From Bog-473 sp963770645 (GTDB taxonomy: Bacteria > Actinomycetota > Acidimicrobiia > Acidimicrobiales > RAAP-2): a DNA stretch of 64,000 bases. Of the stretch, positions 42,432 to 51,421 are shown one piece after another (within the stretch, counting starts at the first letter, position 1; each line of letters begins with the position of its first letter). Where the stretch lies: NCBI GenBank assembly GCA_963770645.1, contig CAVYQL010000003.1, positions 868,001 through 932,000 on the forward strand, written 5' to 3'. The translations under genes and the position numbers were made by a program. Below the pieces are notes generated by a model. It saw only the letters and a program-made list of their open reading frames with translations, did no database searches and had not been told where the DNA came from.

Positions 42432-43652
42432 ATGGTTCGAACGATCTCCGGAACGCACCTGCTCGACCCGGCCGTAATCGCTCAGCCGTACGACTTCTAC
42501 GAAGAGCTGCGGGCTGATGCGCCGGTGTGGGGCGTACCCGGCACCGGGATCTTCACCGTGGCCACATACCAACTTCTCGCCGAAGCCGCTGCCCGAGTGG
42601 AGGACTTTTCGTCGAATCTGAATTGTCTCTTGTACCGAGACGCCCACGGCATGCCTTGTCGGCTCTCGTTCGGCAATGCGGGAGTCCAAGCGCTGGCCAC
42701 GGCAGACCCACCTATGCACGCATTACACCGAGGCACCGTGTTTCCCGAACTTGTGGCCAAGCGAATGGCTGCTCTGGAACCCGACGTCGTAGAGATCGCC
42801 GAGGATTGTGTAGGACAGGCTCTCAACGAAGGGTCTGTGGACTTCATGGGTGCTATCGGCAACGTCGTGCCCATCACGATGATCAGCCGCCTCATTGGAT
42901 TTCACGACAGTGACCTCGACCAGTTGCTGAATGCAGCCTTCGACTCGACCGCCATGCTGGGATCGACCCTGTCCTACGATGAGTTGGTCGCGCACATCGC
43001 CCGGACGGGTGAAATCGAGGAGTGGGTATCTCGTCAGCTCGCAGCCGCCATGAGCGAGCCGTCCCATGACCTTCTTGGGGCCGTCGCCGAAGGTGTGAAA
43101 GGTCTGGCCTTCTCCGAAGTCGAGGCCGTCGTCATCCTCCACACGTTGCTGAGCGCTGGTGGTGAATCCACGACAAGCCTGATCGGGAATGCTGTCCGTA
43201 TCCTGGCTGAAGATCGAGAGCTTCAAAGTGAACTGCGTCAGAGTCCTGAGCTGATCCCCATGTTCGTGGAGGAGGCGCTGAGACTGGAGCCACCATTCCG
43301 CTATCACATGCGCCACGTACCGAATGACACGGAACTCGGTGGTGTGGATATCCCGGCCGGGGCAACGGTTCTGCTGCTCTGGGGTGCGGCCAACCGTGAT
43401 CCCGCAATGTTTGATCAGCCCGATTCCATCGATCTGACCCGAGAGGCTCCGCGGCGACATGTGGCATTCGGTCGAGGCATCCATCACTGTGTTGGCGCGC
43501 CCCTGGCTCGAGTCGAGGCGAGAAACGTGCTCAGCGTTCTACTTGCTCGAACGAGTGACATCACCCTTGACCCTCAGCGCCGACCGCGATGGGTCAACAG
43601 TCTGATGGTCCGTCGTCACGAGGAGTTGCCGGTACGTCTCGTGGCCTTCTGA
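42432..43652 (+). CDS. Cytochrome P450
   Basis: A 406-residue P450. I-helix AGGEST (242-247), E-x-x-R at EALR (281-284), heme loop FGRGIHHCVG (346-355) with Cys353. The oxygen-activation motif has Glu in the usual acidic position and Ser-Thr at the end, a common variant. ATG at 42432. It follows the NorE/NorF-like operon with a 298-bp gap, so co-regulation is possible but not certain. No ferredoxin gene nearby. Confidence 0.92.
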   Translation: MVRTISGTHLLDPAVIAQPYDFYEELRADAPVWGVPGTGIFTVATYQLLAEAAARVEDFSSNLNCLLYRDAHGMPCRLSFGNAGVQALATADPPMHALHRGTVFPELVAKRMAALEPDVVEIAEDCVGQALNEGSVDFMGAIGNVVPITMISRLIGFHDSDLDQLLNAAFDSTAMLGSTLSYDELVAHIARTGEIEEWVSRQLAAAMSEPSHDLLGAVAEGVKGLAFSEVEAVVILHTLLSAGGESTTSLIGNAVRILAEDRELQSELRQSPELIPMFVEEALRLEPPFRYHMRHVPNDTELGGVDIPAGATVLLLWGAANRDPAMFDQPDSIDLTREAPRRHVAFGRGIHHCVGAPLARVEARNVLSVLLARTSDITLDPQRRPRWVNSLMVRRHEELPVRLVAF

Positions 43653-43737
43653 GGGTTTTCCCCCGAAGTGCTGAACCGACCCGCCGACGCGCGGTCCCGC
43701 GAACCGCTACAGGGCGAGACGGATGCCGAGATCGGCG

Positions 43738-44470
43738 CTACGAGCTGTAGGCCGCTTCAGCGGCATGCACGTCGTTCACCAGATTGCCCAGAGTGAGGTT
43801 GATGTCTTGGAAGTGGTATCCCAAGTTGGTCCTGCGATTTCGTGAACTACTGGGCGGGTGTCGCCGCTCGCCCCGATAGGCGTCACCTGTAACCAGGTCG
43901 CACCGCCTTCGCTCTCACAGGTGCCCGTGTACTGCTCTGGGTAGTACAGCCAGGGTGTGGTTACCGCTGGCGCTGGTGGTGCCATCGATGGGATCGGCAA
44001 CGGAGCATTCACCGGCCAGTAGGTCTCCAGGTCTGCTGTGCCGCCGCCGATGCCAGCCGGATTCACACAGGCCACCTGTACCCCGGCCGTCGCCGTCTGA
44101 TTGGTGTTCAGGCTGATGCCCTGACCGGGGCGTCCGAAGTTGGCGTTAGAAGGGAACGACGAGTACGCGATGATGCATCCGCTTTTCTGGGCCGAGGTGC
44201 ACAGGCGAAGGTTCTTGAAGGTGGACCCCACGGTCTTGCCGGTCGGCACGGTGACATTGCCCCCGGCGATGATGGCGGCCACCATCAGCTTCCTGATCTT
44301 CGGGTTCTTGTCCACCTGGGCCTGAAGCAGCTTGATGAGCATGACCGAGCCCTGGGAGTGGCCGATAAAGATGATGGGGTCGGCCATCGTCGTAATGAGC
44401 GATGAAGTCTTTCCAGTCCGCAAGCGCGCTCTTGCAGGCCACCGCGTAGGCGATTAACGGACAGCGTGTC
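43738..44470 (-). pseudogene. DUF3089 alpha/beta hydrolase, truncated and frameshifted
   Basis: The body matches DUF3089: AYAVACKSALADWKDFIAHYDDGRP, then in another frame IIFIGHSQGSVMLIKLL (nucleophile G-H-S-Q-G), RPGQGISLNT, WLQVTPIGASGDTRP and finally, after another frame change, GYHFQDINLTLGNLVNDVHA. The first break is an extra C near 44377, the second a missing G near 43825. About 130 N-terminal residues are missing where the sequence runs into the att-like copy at 44.53 kb, so the gene appears cut at the island edge. Confidence 0.75.
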
Positions 44471-44528
44471 CTACCTCTCAGAGCGCATAAACATCGCTGA
44501 CGTCGACCCTTGCATTCGCGCTTCGGCC

Positions 44529-44640
44529 AGTTCGATTCCCGCCCTCCACGATGAAAAGGCCGTTGACCAGGGCATCTGCTCTTCTCGGCGACCTGTTTCG
44601 CGTCACGTGACACGAATGTGACACAAGAAGGCTCGGAGAG
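44529..44640 (+). repeat. ssrA 3'-end att-like direct repeat, copy 3
   Basis: GTTCGATTCCCGCCCTCCAC, then AAAAGGCCGTTGACCAGGG, CGGCGACCTGTTTCGCG and GACACGAATGTGACACAAGAA repeat the tmRNA 3' end and its downstream region (30837-30960). Spacing is similar with small gaps. It is the candidate right attachment site. Confidence 0.7.
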
Positions 44641-44876
44641 CTCCCTTCGGGATGGAGTTTGAAAACAACGGCGACGAGCTCAACTTCGGCTCGTCTCGCC
44701 TTATGCATCCTTGGTCAGCCGATGCTCGGCGTCGTGGGCCGTGGACTCCCTCTCTCAGCCAGTCGCGTCGCCCCTGGGGAATTCGATGCTCACCTCTTCG
44801 GAGGCGCCGCGTCTGGCTGCCCGATACATCGTCTCCGAATCGGGTTTTCAACCCGCCCGATCGGTAGTAGCGCGGC

Positions 44877-45449
44877 TCAGGGTCGACGGCCGAGGAAACC
44901 GGCCAGTTTGTCCGCGGCCGGCGCATCGTCGGCGACTTCGACCCTCGGTCCGAAGGGCGCCGCACCGTCGGCACCGCGCAGATCGTCGGGCAGCAGCGGC
45001 ACGACCTCGACGAGCAGTTCCTCGGCCAGAGCAGGGTCGAGGGTGTCCGCCGCCTGGCCTGTGGCAGTGGCGAGATCCCAGCCGTGGACGAAGGCGTCGC
45101 CCGTAGCGATGGTCGCAAAGGCCGCTGCCGGCAGCTCACCGAAGGGCATTTTCACCGAGCCCTCGAAGGCGCCCTCGCCCCGGAACGCGTCGAGGGCGCG
45201 GTTGGTCGCCGCGTTGTAGGCGGCGAGATAGTCACCCGAGGCGTGGTCGACGTCGTCGCCGGCGTGATTGGAAAAGTCATGCGTACTCGCCACCGTGGCG
45301 GCAAAATCGGGCGCCTGCACCATATGGTTGATCAGGTCGCGTACCTTCCACGACGCGCACGGCGTCGGGTCGTCGAGCTGCTCGGCCCGTACGGCGACGA
45401 GCACCGGGCGCGAACTGCGCACGGCGCGGGCGAAGCTATCCGCATCCAT
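44877..45449 (-). CDS. TIGR03086 family metal-binding protein (DinB/mycothiol-type fold)
   Basis: A 190-residue protein. DADSFARAVRSSRPVLVAVRAEQLDDPTPCASWKVRDLINHMVQAP contains the T-P-C-x-x-W-x-V-x-x-L-x-x-H core, and DAFVHGWDLATATGQ the second His region, together the metal site of DinB/mycothiol maleylpyruvate isomerase-like proteins. Metal-binding His, Glu and His are inferred. ATG at 45449. Several such proteins use mycothiol; here the substrate is unknown. Confidence 0.84.
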   Translation of the reverse strand: MDADSFARAVRSSRPVLVAVRAEQLDDPTPCASWKVRDLINHMVQAPDFAATVASTHDFSNHAGDDVDHASGDYLAAYNAATNRALDAFRGEGAFEGSVKMPFGELPAAAFATIATGDAFVHGWDLATATGQAADTLDPALAEELLVEVVPLLPDDLRGADGAAPFGPRVEVADDAPAADKLAGFLGRRP

Positions 45450-45738
45450 GGGTGACCCCCTTTGCTCGCTGGGAGCGATCATACCCAATGAACCTCGAAC
45501 GGGCTTGCTGGCGCGCGAGCGTGGTCTTGCTTGCCTCGGTCAACCCGGACGTGAGAGTTAGTCGGACCTCGGTCACTGTGACTTCGCCCAGCAGCTCTGC
45601 GACCTCCTGTGGTGGAATCCGGTCCGTAAGTTCCTCGTGCCGGGTAGCCAGATAGAGCCTCCCTCCCAGGGTTGAGGGGCTGTCTGGCCCCGTCGGGTCA
45701 GCAGTCAGCGTGAACTGTCGAGGATCTCCGAAAGCCAC
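45436..45738 (-). CDS. Hypothetical protein
   Basis: A 100-residue frame overlapping the genes on both sides. PPQEVAELLGEVTVTEVRLTLTS is amphipathic and regular. It overlaps the next gene upstream by 34 bp and the TIGR03086 gene by 14 bp. Not recognised; a real gene is possible but unproven. Confidence 0.4.
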   Translation of the reverse strand: MAFGDPRQFTLTADPTGPDSPSTLGGRLYLATRHEELTDRIPPQEVAELLGEVTVTEVRLTLTSGLTEASKTTLARQQARSRFIGYDRSQRAKGVTHGCG

Positions 45739-45962
45739 GGTACGGCTTCTCGGGCGTCAGCGACTGCGTCGGCTTCGGTTTCAAATTCCCTGACGGAGTA
45801 GTACGCGATCGGTGTCCAACCACCCATGTCCTCTGGATCGCGCCGGAATTCCTCGAACCCGAACGTGCCGTCAGGCCGCTTGAAGATGTCCACACAACGA
45901 TCCACCGATGCAGTCGAAGGGCTTGCCAAAACGGACCAAGACGGATCCAATCGGGCTGACAC
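45705..45962 (-). CDS. Small conserved hypothetical protein
   Basis: An 85-residue protein. CVDIFKRPDGTFGFEEFRRDPEDMGGWTPI and FETEADAVADAREAVPWL look like a compact domain seen in many actinobacteria without known function. Its ATG lies in a GC-typical frame. Followed by another small overlapping gene. Confidence 0.55.
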   Translation of the reverse strand: MSARLDPSWSVLASPSTASVDRCVDIFKRPDGTFGFEEFRRDPEDMGGWTPIAYYSVREFETEADAVADAREAVPWLSEILDSSR

Positions 45963-46048
45963 CGTCCGAGATTACTCGCCGCATAGTTGTCGCTGACCAG
46001 GCGTACGGGATAACCCAGGCCTGTTTTGTGTCGGTTCTGGGTGAACCG

Positions 46049-46630
46049 TTACGGCTTGAGTGCGGTGACGCGAATCTGGTCTCCTCGCTCTCGATACGCT
46101 CCGCTCTTAACGAGCGTGATGTTGGCAAAGCCAGCGGCTCGAAGTCTGGACTCCAGTGTGGCGGGATCGAGCGGTACGTACGTGTCGTCGATGTGGGCTT
46201 GGCGAATCCGCTCAGTGTCAAGGGAGTCCGTTGCCACGAAACTGCCACCGGATCGCAGTACTCGGTGCAACTCGCAAAACAACTGATCTTGCGCCGCTTC
46301 AGAGGGCAGGTGGTGGAGCATCGCGAAGCAGGTGGCAGCCGAGAATCGATCGTCTGGCAACGGCAACTCGGTGCCATCACCCCAGATAATTTCGACATTG
46401 GTACCCGCGAGGCGGACTTGTAGGTCGGCTGCAAGATCGGCATCGAGCTCAACTGCCGTGACAGCTGCCACGCGCTGGCGCAAAAGGTCGGTGGTCAGAC
46501 CAGGTCCAGGTCCGATCTCTAGCACGTCATCGCCCAGTTGGACGGTCGATTCAAGCCACGGCACCAGGTCGGTCTGCAGGCGGTCGGCCCATTCGGAGCT
46601 GGCGAGATACTCAAGATGGGTTCTATTCAT
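46049..46630 (-). CDS. Class I SAM-dependent methyltransferase
   Basis: A 193-residue methyltransferase. VLEIGPGPGLTTDLL is motif I (about residues 38-52), ELDADLAADLQ the acidic strand-2 end, WGDGTELPLPDDRFSAATCFAMLHHL motif IV and LRSGGSFVATDS the following strand. It resembles the UbiE-like group. Substrate unknown. Confidence 0.85.
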   Translation of the reverse strand: MNRTHLEYLASSEWADRLQTDLVPWLESTVQLGDDVLEIGPGPGLTTDLLRQRVAAVTAVELDADLAADLQVRLAGTNVEIIWGDGTELPLPDDRFSAATCFAMLHHLPSEAAQDQLFCELHRVLRSGGSFVATDSLDTERIRQAHIDDTYVPLDPATLESRLRAAGFANITLVKSGAYRERGDQIRVTALKP

Positions 46631-46838
46631 GTCCTATTGGTAGCAAAGACCCCGGATGGCTGTGTCTGCAGTACCGGCAATTCTGCCTTCCTCGCGGCCA
46701 ACTCGGTCACGAAGCGCGTGGGTCTGCATACGCACTAGTGCCTGCTCGGTATGTTCAACGCCTGCAGAGGGCGTATCCCCATTGTGCCGATGGGCTGCCT
46801 CCACGTCCCGGCGCACGGGGACACAATCCGCAGATACT

Positions 46839-47666
46839 TCAAGGTCGGTCGTCAGCCGTGGCACTACGAAGCCGCAGTCGATAGACGATGAACCATGGAA
46901 CGCCCATGACTTGAGTGAGGTCGTCGGGGAACCGATTGAGTGCTTCTGCTGAAGGCTGAGCTTCGACAATCCGCTCGATCACAAAACCATGGTCGCCAAA
47001 GGCCTCCATGACCAGCGACAAGGGTCTGCGCCAATACCACTGGGTTACCTCGACGTCGGCCTTGGTCCAGGTATCGCTCACCAGCTCCGTGTCGAAGTAG
47101 CCACCCTTTTGTGACGGAAGTCGTGGTCCAAAGGGATGCTCCAGAGACACCACGACCCAGCCGTCAGGCCGGAGAATTTCAGCAAAGGATTGGAGGGGCA
47201 CCGTCCAGTCCTCCAGGTAGTGCAGCACAAGCGAGCAGCTAATCCCATCGACGGATTGCGGTCCGACTGGCAAGGGCTCACAAAGGTCCGCGACGAAGAA
47301 GCGCCCCCGGCCCGCACAGCGACGCTGAGCCTGTTCGACCATTGCTGGGCTCAGATCGAAGCCGATCACTTCCGATCCGCTGTCCAGCAGCCACTGCGCT
47401 TGGGCCCCCGAGCCGCAGCCTGCATCGAGGATCGTGAGGTCTGAAAGCGGGGTAGGGATCAGACTGCGTAGTGCCGGACGCTCCAACCATTCGTTGAATG
47501 GACCGTCGTCGCTGACCTCCGACCACACAGGTGCCAGTCGGTCGTAGACCTCCCGTGTGTGCCGAGTGTGATCAGCTTGGTTCGGAACTGAGCTGACATT
47601 GTCTAGCGATTGTGCCGCATTCCTCATTCGTCGTGCAGGGGAATCCGTAACCAGAGCAGTCACCAA
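46839..47666 (-). CDS. Class I SAM-dependent methyltransferase
   Basis: A 275-residue methyltransferase. YDRLAPVWSEVSDDGPFNEWLERPALRSLI precedes motif I ILDAGCGSGAQAQWLL, then GFDLSPAMVEQAQRR, FFVADLCEPLP, SCSLVLHYLEDW and LRPDGWVVVSLEHPF. The SLEHPF-type motif before a C-terminal lid is common in small-molecule methyltransferases. The start GTG/ATG at 47666 may be early; the first 30 residues are unconserved. Substrate unknown. Confidence 0.85.
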   Translation of the reverse strand: MVTALVTDSPARRMRNAAQSLDNVSSVPNQADHTRHTREVYDRLAPVWSEVSDDGPFNEWLERPALRSLIPTPLSDLTILDAGCGSGAQAQWLLDSGSEVIGFDLSPAMVEQAQRRCAGRGRFFVADLCEPLPVGPQSVDGISCSLVLHYLEDWTVPLQSFAEILRPDGWVVVSLEHPFGPRLPSQKGGYFDTELVSDTWTKADVEVTQWYWRRPLSLVMEAFGDHGFVIERIVEAQPSAEALNRFPDDLTQVMGVPWFIVYRLRLRSATADDRP

Positions 47667-47944
47667 TCCCGGGGCGGTTCACACCGCGACCCGCACTTGG
47701 GCGGCTGGCAGGAACCGGTCGCCAGGCATGATCCATTGTCAATCGGCGGAACGCTTCTAGGCGAGCGATCTGTAACCGCCTCAGACCCGGCGTTCGGGAT
47801 TACCCTCATTCCGGGCCGACCATGTCGCCGTCGAGATCATCGTCGGCAAGCACTTCTTCGAAAGGGGCGGCTTGACTCGATCGCCTCGATCGCCCTGAGG
47901 ATGTCCATGGCATCCGCTTGGCCGGCTAGCTGAGGCTAGGGGCG

Positions 47945-49066
47945 CTAGCCGCCGTTCTGGCAGACAGTGAGCGAGGTGCCCTGAAACGTGCTCCACCCGT
48001 TCACACTGTCAGCTGTGGGTGCGCCGAAATAGGGCGGCAACGCAATATCTTGCAGGTGGTAGGTGAAGCCGCCCAGCACGTACGGGTAGTCGCCGTATTC
48101 GGGGCTGGTTTCGACTTCGAGCGGGTCGGCGACCTCGTAGATTCGCGAATCGTTGCCGTGGGTGCCGCACGACGCCGGAACGTCGGTGTTGTTCGTCTCG
48201 GGATCGTTGATCGTCTCGGCCATTTCATGGCTGAGGCCCGACACGTCCTGGGCGAACTCCCCGGACTGCTGGATGAACGTCGTCGCGATGTAGGGCTGCG
48301 TCCCGTTGTAGGAATGGTATCCGCCGATGCAGCAATCGCTCGTGGGAGTCCCCAGCAAGTAGGTCTGCGTGATGAGGAAGATCGGCACGGCGTCGGCGGG
48401 AATGCCGAGCGCCGCGATTAGGGGCTGGATTTCGGCGTCGAACCAGTCGTCGTAGACCTCCAGCACCTGGGTACCAAACGGCGAGCCGATCACACTGTCT
48501 TTCGTCGGCACTTTCAATGTCTGCACCGGTTCGAGCGTCGGCTCGCTGAGCAGGACGTGATAGCCGGAGCTGCTGCCGCCGAGACCCCAGAGGCTGGCGC
48601 GCTGGACGGCATCCTCGTACTGGGTGTGGCCGACATCGGTGCCCCCCTGCGTGTAGGTCTGATCCTTGAAGATAGGGCTATCGACCGTGCTCTTCACCGG
48701 CGACACCCCCGCGACCTTCGTCATCGGATTAGTGACGTAGGCCCCGCGCTTCAGCTTGATCGGGATGATGTAGACCGGAATGGTCGTCGAGCCGCCATCG
48801 CTCGGATTGGTGCCGAGGAGCTGCTCGGTGTAGGTGGTCGAGGCGTAGGTGTAGCTGAAGTCCCAGTTCGGAATCGACAGCGACGCAGCCGGTGCCAGAC
48901 CACCCACAGGGTGCAGCACCGCGAACATCGGCTGATTCGTCTGGCCCGAGGTTGTCGCTGCAGCCGCGTTGCTGACACCGATTGCGGCGCCCGCACCGAT
49001 CAGTGCGAACAAGCTACCTGCCAGGGCCGCGGCTGCGACCAGTCTGCCGACTCGAAGGGATTTCAT
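47945..49066 (-). CDS. Secreted protein with HEMAE motif (putative metallopeptidase-like)
   Basis: A 373-residue protein with a signal peptide (VGRLVAAAALAGSLFALIGAGAA). In the C-terminal half LSHEMAETINDPETN resembles the H-E-x-x-E-x-x-x-D-P motif of EXORDIUM-like and related secreted proteins. Four Cys, including CCIGGYHSYNG, may form disulfides. Start ATG at 49066 has GGAGG six bases upstream, so the longer frame to 49237 is rejected. Catalytic activity is not proven. Confidence 0.7.
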   Translation of the reverse strand: MKSLRVGRLVAAAALAGSLFALIGAGAAIGVSNAAAATTSGQTNQPMFAVLHPVGGLAPAASLSIPNWDFSYTYASTTYTEQLLGTNPSDGGSTTIPVYIIPIKLKRGAYVTNPMTKVAGVSPVKSTVDSPIFKDQTYTQGGTDVGHTQYEDAVQRASLWGLGGSSSGYHVLLSEPTLEPVQTLKVPTKDSVIGSPFGTQVLEVYDDWFDAEIQPLIAALGIPADAVPIFLITQTYLLGTPTSDCCIGGYHSYNGTQPYIATTFIQQSGEFAQDVSGLSHEMAETINDPETNNTDVPASCGTHGNDSRIYEVADPLEVETSPEYGDYPYVLGGFTYHLQDIALPPYFGAPTADSVNGWSTFQGTSLTVCQNGG

Positions 49067-49200
49067 CTCGCGCCTCCTTCGCCAAGTGGAAGCGAGCCTA
49101 CCCTGCCCCCATGGTGCCGCTCGGTGGCACCCGGTCCCGGCGGACGGGGGGACCCTTATGCTCGCCGGTGTGGATTGTTGAGAACGGACCGGAAACAGGA

Positions 49201-49956
49201 TCACACATTGTGGAGCATCCAGACGTTTGGTTCCCAATAGGAACCAACGCCATCGTGAACCTGGAGCGGTGCGAGCCCCGAGGGAAACACGTATTCGCCG
49301 TTCTCTGGAAATTTCATGTCAGTCCAGCGCTCCCACTCGTCCACTGGTCCTTCGATCCGCATGGACTCCGGTTCCGGTCTCAAGATGGTCGCACCCAATC
49401 TGGCGTGCACTCGCAGCCAAGGGTCGAAAGGCAACGTGTCACCTCGTTCCCAGTACGCGTACCGCTCGATTGGAATGAGCGGGTACCGATCCTTCCAAGT
49501 AGGGCGAACCGGTGCAACGAGGGGAGACAACTCCGCCTGACGGGCTACTTCTGCCATCGCTTGAAGTACGAGCCGACTCAGGCCGCGTCTTTGGTGGTCG
49601 ACGGCTACTTCGGCCGCCAAAGCTGAAAGCGAGGTCGGCCTTCTCAGACCATCGAGCGCCCGTAGGCCGACGGCGTCGATGCCGTGCGGTAGGTCGCCCA
49701 GCGAACCGTCCCAGCGAAACGGGATTGTCCTTCCTCGAGCCACCACCTGCTCAGTGCTGCGATCGAAGAGCAGGATCTGAACATGTGCGTGTTGCGGGAA
49801 CAGGGCGCCGAAGTATGAGCCACTGTCGTTTCCGTGGTTGTTGTATTCCGGCCACGCGTCTCGAAACACTGAGCGCGCGTCTTGCCACAGATCAGGTCGC
49901 TCCTCTGCCGTGAAAGCGACGATGGAGCCGTCAGCGGGAAGATCCAGTCCCTCCAT
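49201..49956 (-). CDS. GNAT-family acetyltransferase-like protein
   Basis: A 251-residue protein. LSALAAEVAVDHQRRGLSRLVLQAM contains the acetyl-CoA loop (Q/R-x-x-G-x-G/S), although G-x-G is partly altered to G-L-S. The C-terminal half is a family-specific extension (PTWKDRYPLIPIERYAYWERGDTLPFDPWLRVHARLG). Similar proteins occur singly in actinobacteria. Substrate unknown. Confidence 0.75.
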   Translation of the reverse strand: MEGLDLPADGSIVAFTAEERPDLWQDARSVFRDAWPEYNNHGNDSGSYFGALFPQHAHVQILLFDRSTEQVVARGRTIPFRWDGSLGDLPHGIDAVGLRALDGLRRPTSLSALAAEVAVDHQRRGLSRLVLQAMAEVARQAELSPLVAPVRPTWKDRYPLIPIERYAYWERGDTLPFDPWLRVHARLGATILRPEPESMRIEGPVDEWERWTDMKFPENGEYVFPSGLAPLQVHDGVGSYWEPNVWMLHNV

Positions 49957-50362
49957 TTCCTCATCATGCCGTCATCGAACCATCGCGAGGCGTCATTGTT
50001 GAACGCTCAAGATTGCCGACTTGCGCATAGACCGTCGCCAAAACCCGCCGACTCAGTTGTGCCAGTCACCTACGCCAAAACCCGGCAGCGAGGATTGAAG
50101 TGGCCGCTGAGTGATCCACCACTTCGGTGAGGGAGTTGGTCAGCGTGTGAGTGGGTGTCCAGGCCAGGTCTGACTCCAATAATCCGGCTGACGTCCGAAA
50201 GGACTGTCTTGAGTTCGATCCGTCGGCCTGGCCCGGTCACCCACTCGACACCCATCGGTTGGACGGAGTGACCTCATAGGAGCCTGCCTCATACAGGCCC
50301 GTCGCTGTCTTGTCCGTCGTCCCGCTCGGTGCGGTGTCACCCCAACCCAATCCAACGAAGGG
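49957..50362. other. 406-bp gap including the IS110 left end
   Basis: The stretch to about 50091 has no gene and ends with GTGCCAGTCACC...CCCGGCAGCGA, one half of the recurring intergenic motif. From about 50092 it is the IS leader with a long inverted repeat (see ncRNA). Confidence 0.6.
50141..50260 (+). ncRNA. Candidate IS110 bridge RNA
   Basis: GAGTGGGTGTCCAGGCCAGG (50149-50168) and CCTGGCCCGGTCACCCACTC (50227-50246) can pair at 18 of 20 positions, enclosing about 58 nt with further small loops. In IS110-type elements the leader upstream of the transposase encodes a structured RNA with target and donor loops. Position and structure fit; the loops have not been matched to the flanks here. 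Confidence 0.4.
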
Positions 50363-51421
50363 ATGACAGTGACCACTGTGGCACGAAGCATCACCGGCGG
50401 GGTAGATACGCACCTCGACGTCCATGTAGCGGCGGCCTTGGACGAACGAGGTGCTCTCCTCGGCGTCGCGAGCTTCGCTACGACCGAGAGCGGCTACAAG
50501 AAGCTGCTGGGGTGGCTCGCCGACTTCGGTCCGGTCGAGCTCGTCGGCGTCGAAGGCACCGGGTCCTATGGAGCCGGGCTCACTCGCCATCTCCAAGCCG
50601 AGCGGATCCGCGTCGTCGAAGTCGACCGCCCCAACCGACAACGTCGTCGGCGCAAGGGAAAGTCCGATCCCGAAGATGCCATCTCGGCCGCCCGGGCCGC
50701 CCTCTCGGGTGACGCCGCTGGGGAGGCCAAGACAAGGGACGGAAACGTCGAGTCCATGCGGGTTTTACGAGTCGCGAGGTCCTCGGCTCGCAAGGGACGG
50801 ACCCAGGCCCTCAACCAGATGCGCAACCTCGTCTCGACCGCCCCCGAGTCCATCCGGGCCGAGCTCCGGGGCCTCAGCGTCTCCCATCTCCTCGAGCGCG
50901 CCTCGACCTATCGACCCGGCGCCAAGCGCGACATCGTCTCGCTGACCAAGTTCAGCCTCCGGATGTTGGCCCGACGGGCCCTCACCCTCGAAGAGGAGAT
51001 CGTCGAGCTCGACGCCATCCTCAAACCCTTGGTCAAGGAGACCGCGCCCGAACTCGTCGCCACGCTCGGTATCGGGACCGATGCCGCCTCCGCGCTCCTC
51101 GTCGCGGCCGGCGACAACCCTGAACGGCTACGCAACGAGGCGGCCTTCGCCCACCTCTGCGGCGCCTCACCGCTCGATGCCAGCAGCGGCAAGAACCAAC
51201 GACACCGACTCAACCGCAGTGGTGACCGTCAGGCCAACTCCGCCCTGTGGCACATCGTGCTCACCCGGATGGTCTACGACCCGCGCACCACCGAGTACAT
51301 CGATCGACGGAAGACGGAAGGCTTGACCAAGAAGGAGGCCGTGCGATGTCTCAAGCGCTACGTCGCTCGCGAGGTTTACGGGCTCCTACCTCACGAGAAA
51401 TTAGGGCTTGACAGCCCATAG
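50363..51421 (+). CDS. IS110-family transposase (DEDD recombinase)
   Basis: A 352-residue recombinase. The RuvC-like acidic residues are Asp15 (TGGVDTHLDVHVAA), Glu64 (VGVEGTGSYG), Asp102 and Asp105 (KSDPEDA). The C-terminal Tnp20 domain has GIGTDAASALLVAAGDNPERLRNEAAFAHLCGASPLDASSGK with the helix-hairpin-helix and the candidate Ser nucleophile, then NRSGDRQANSALWHIVLTRM. ATG at 50363 follows AACGAAGGG. The frame is complete, so the element may still be active. A partial relative lies at 58.3-59.15 kb. Confidence 0.95.
   Translation: MTVTTVARSITGGVDTHLDVHVAAALDERGALLGVASFATTESGYKKLLGWLADFGPVELVGVEGTGSYGAGLTRHLQAERIRVVEVDRPNRQRRRRKGKSDPEDAISAARAALSGDAAGEAKTRDGNVESMRVLRVARSSARKGRTQALNQMRNLVSTAPESIRAELRGLSVSHLLERASTYRPGAKRDIVSLTKFSLRMLARRALTLEEEIVELDAILKPLVKETAPELVATLGIGTDAASALLVAAGDNPERLRNEAAFAHLCGASPLDASSGKNQRHRLNRSGDRQANSALWHIVLTRMVYDPRTTEYIDRRKTEGLTKKEAVRCLKRYVAREVYGLLPHEKLGLDSP

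Larger units (their letters stand above)
30860..44530. mobile_element. Decayed genomic island at ssrA
   Basis: Bounded by the tmRNA 3' end and a diverged second copy of it (GTTCGATTCCCGCCCTCCAC near 44530). Inside are an integrase C-terminal remnant (31187), accessory genes and a further copy of the boundary sequence (38931) that suggests two elements in tandem. No intact recombinase was found, so the island should not be mobile by itself. Outer limits rest on the repeats only. Confidence 0.6.

Noticed and set aside
47803..47940. A possible small decayed gene (DAMDILRAIEAIESSRPF then EEVLADDDLDGDMVGPE)
   Set aside because: No start codon context beyond an internal ATG and a frame break; too short to support.
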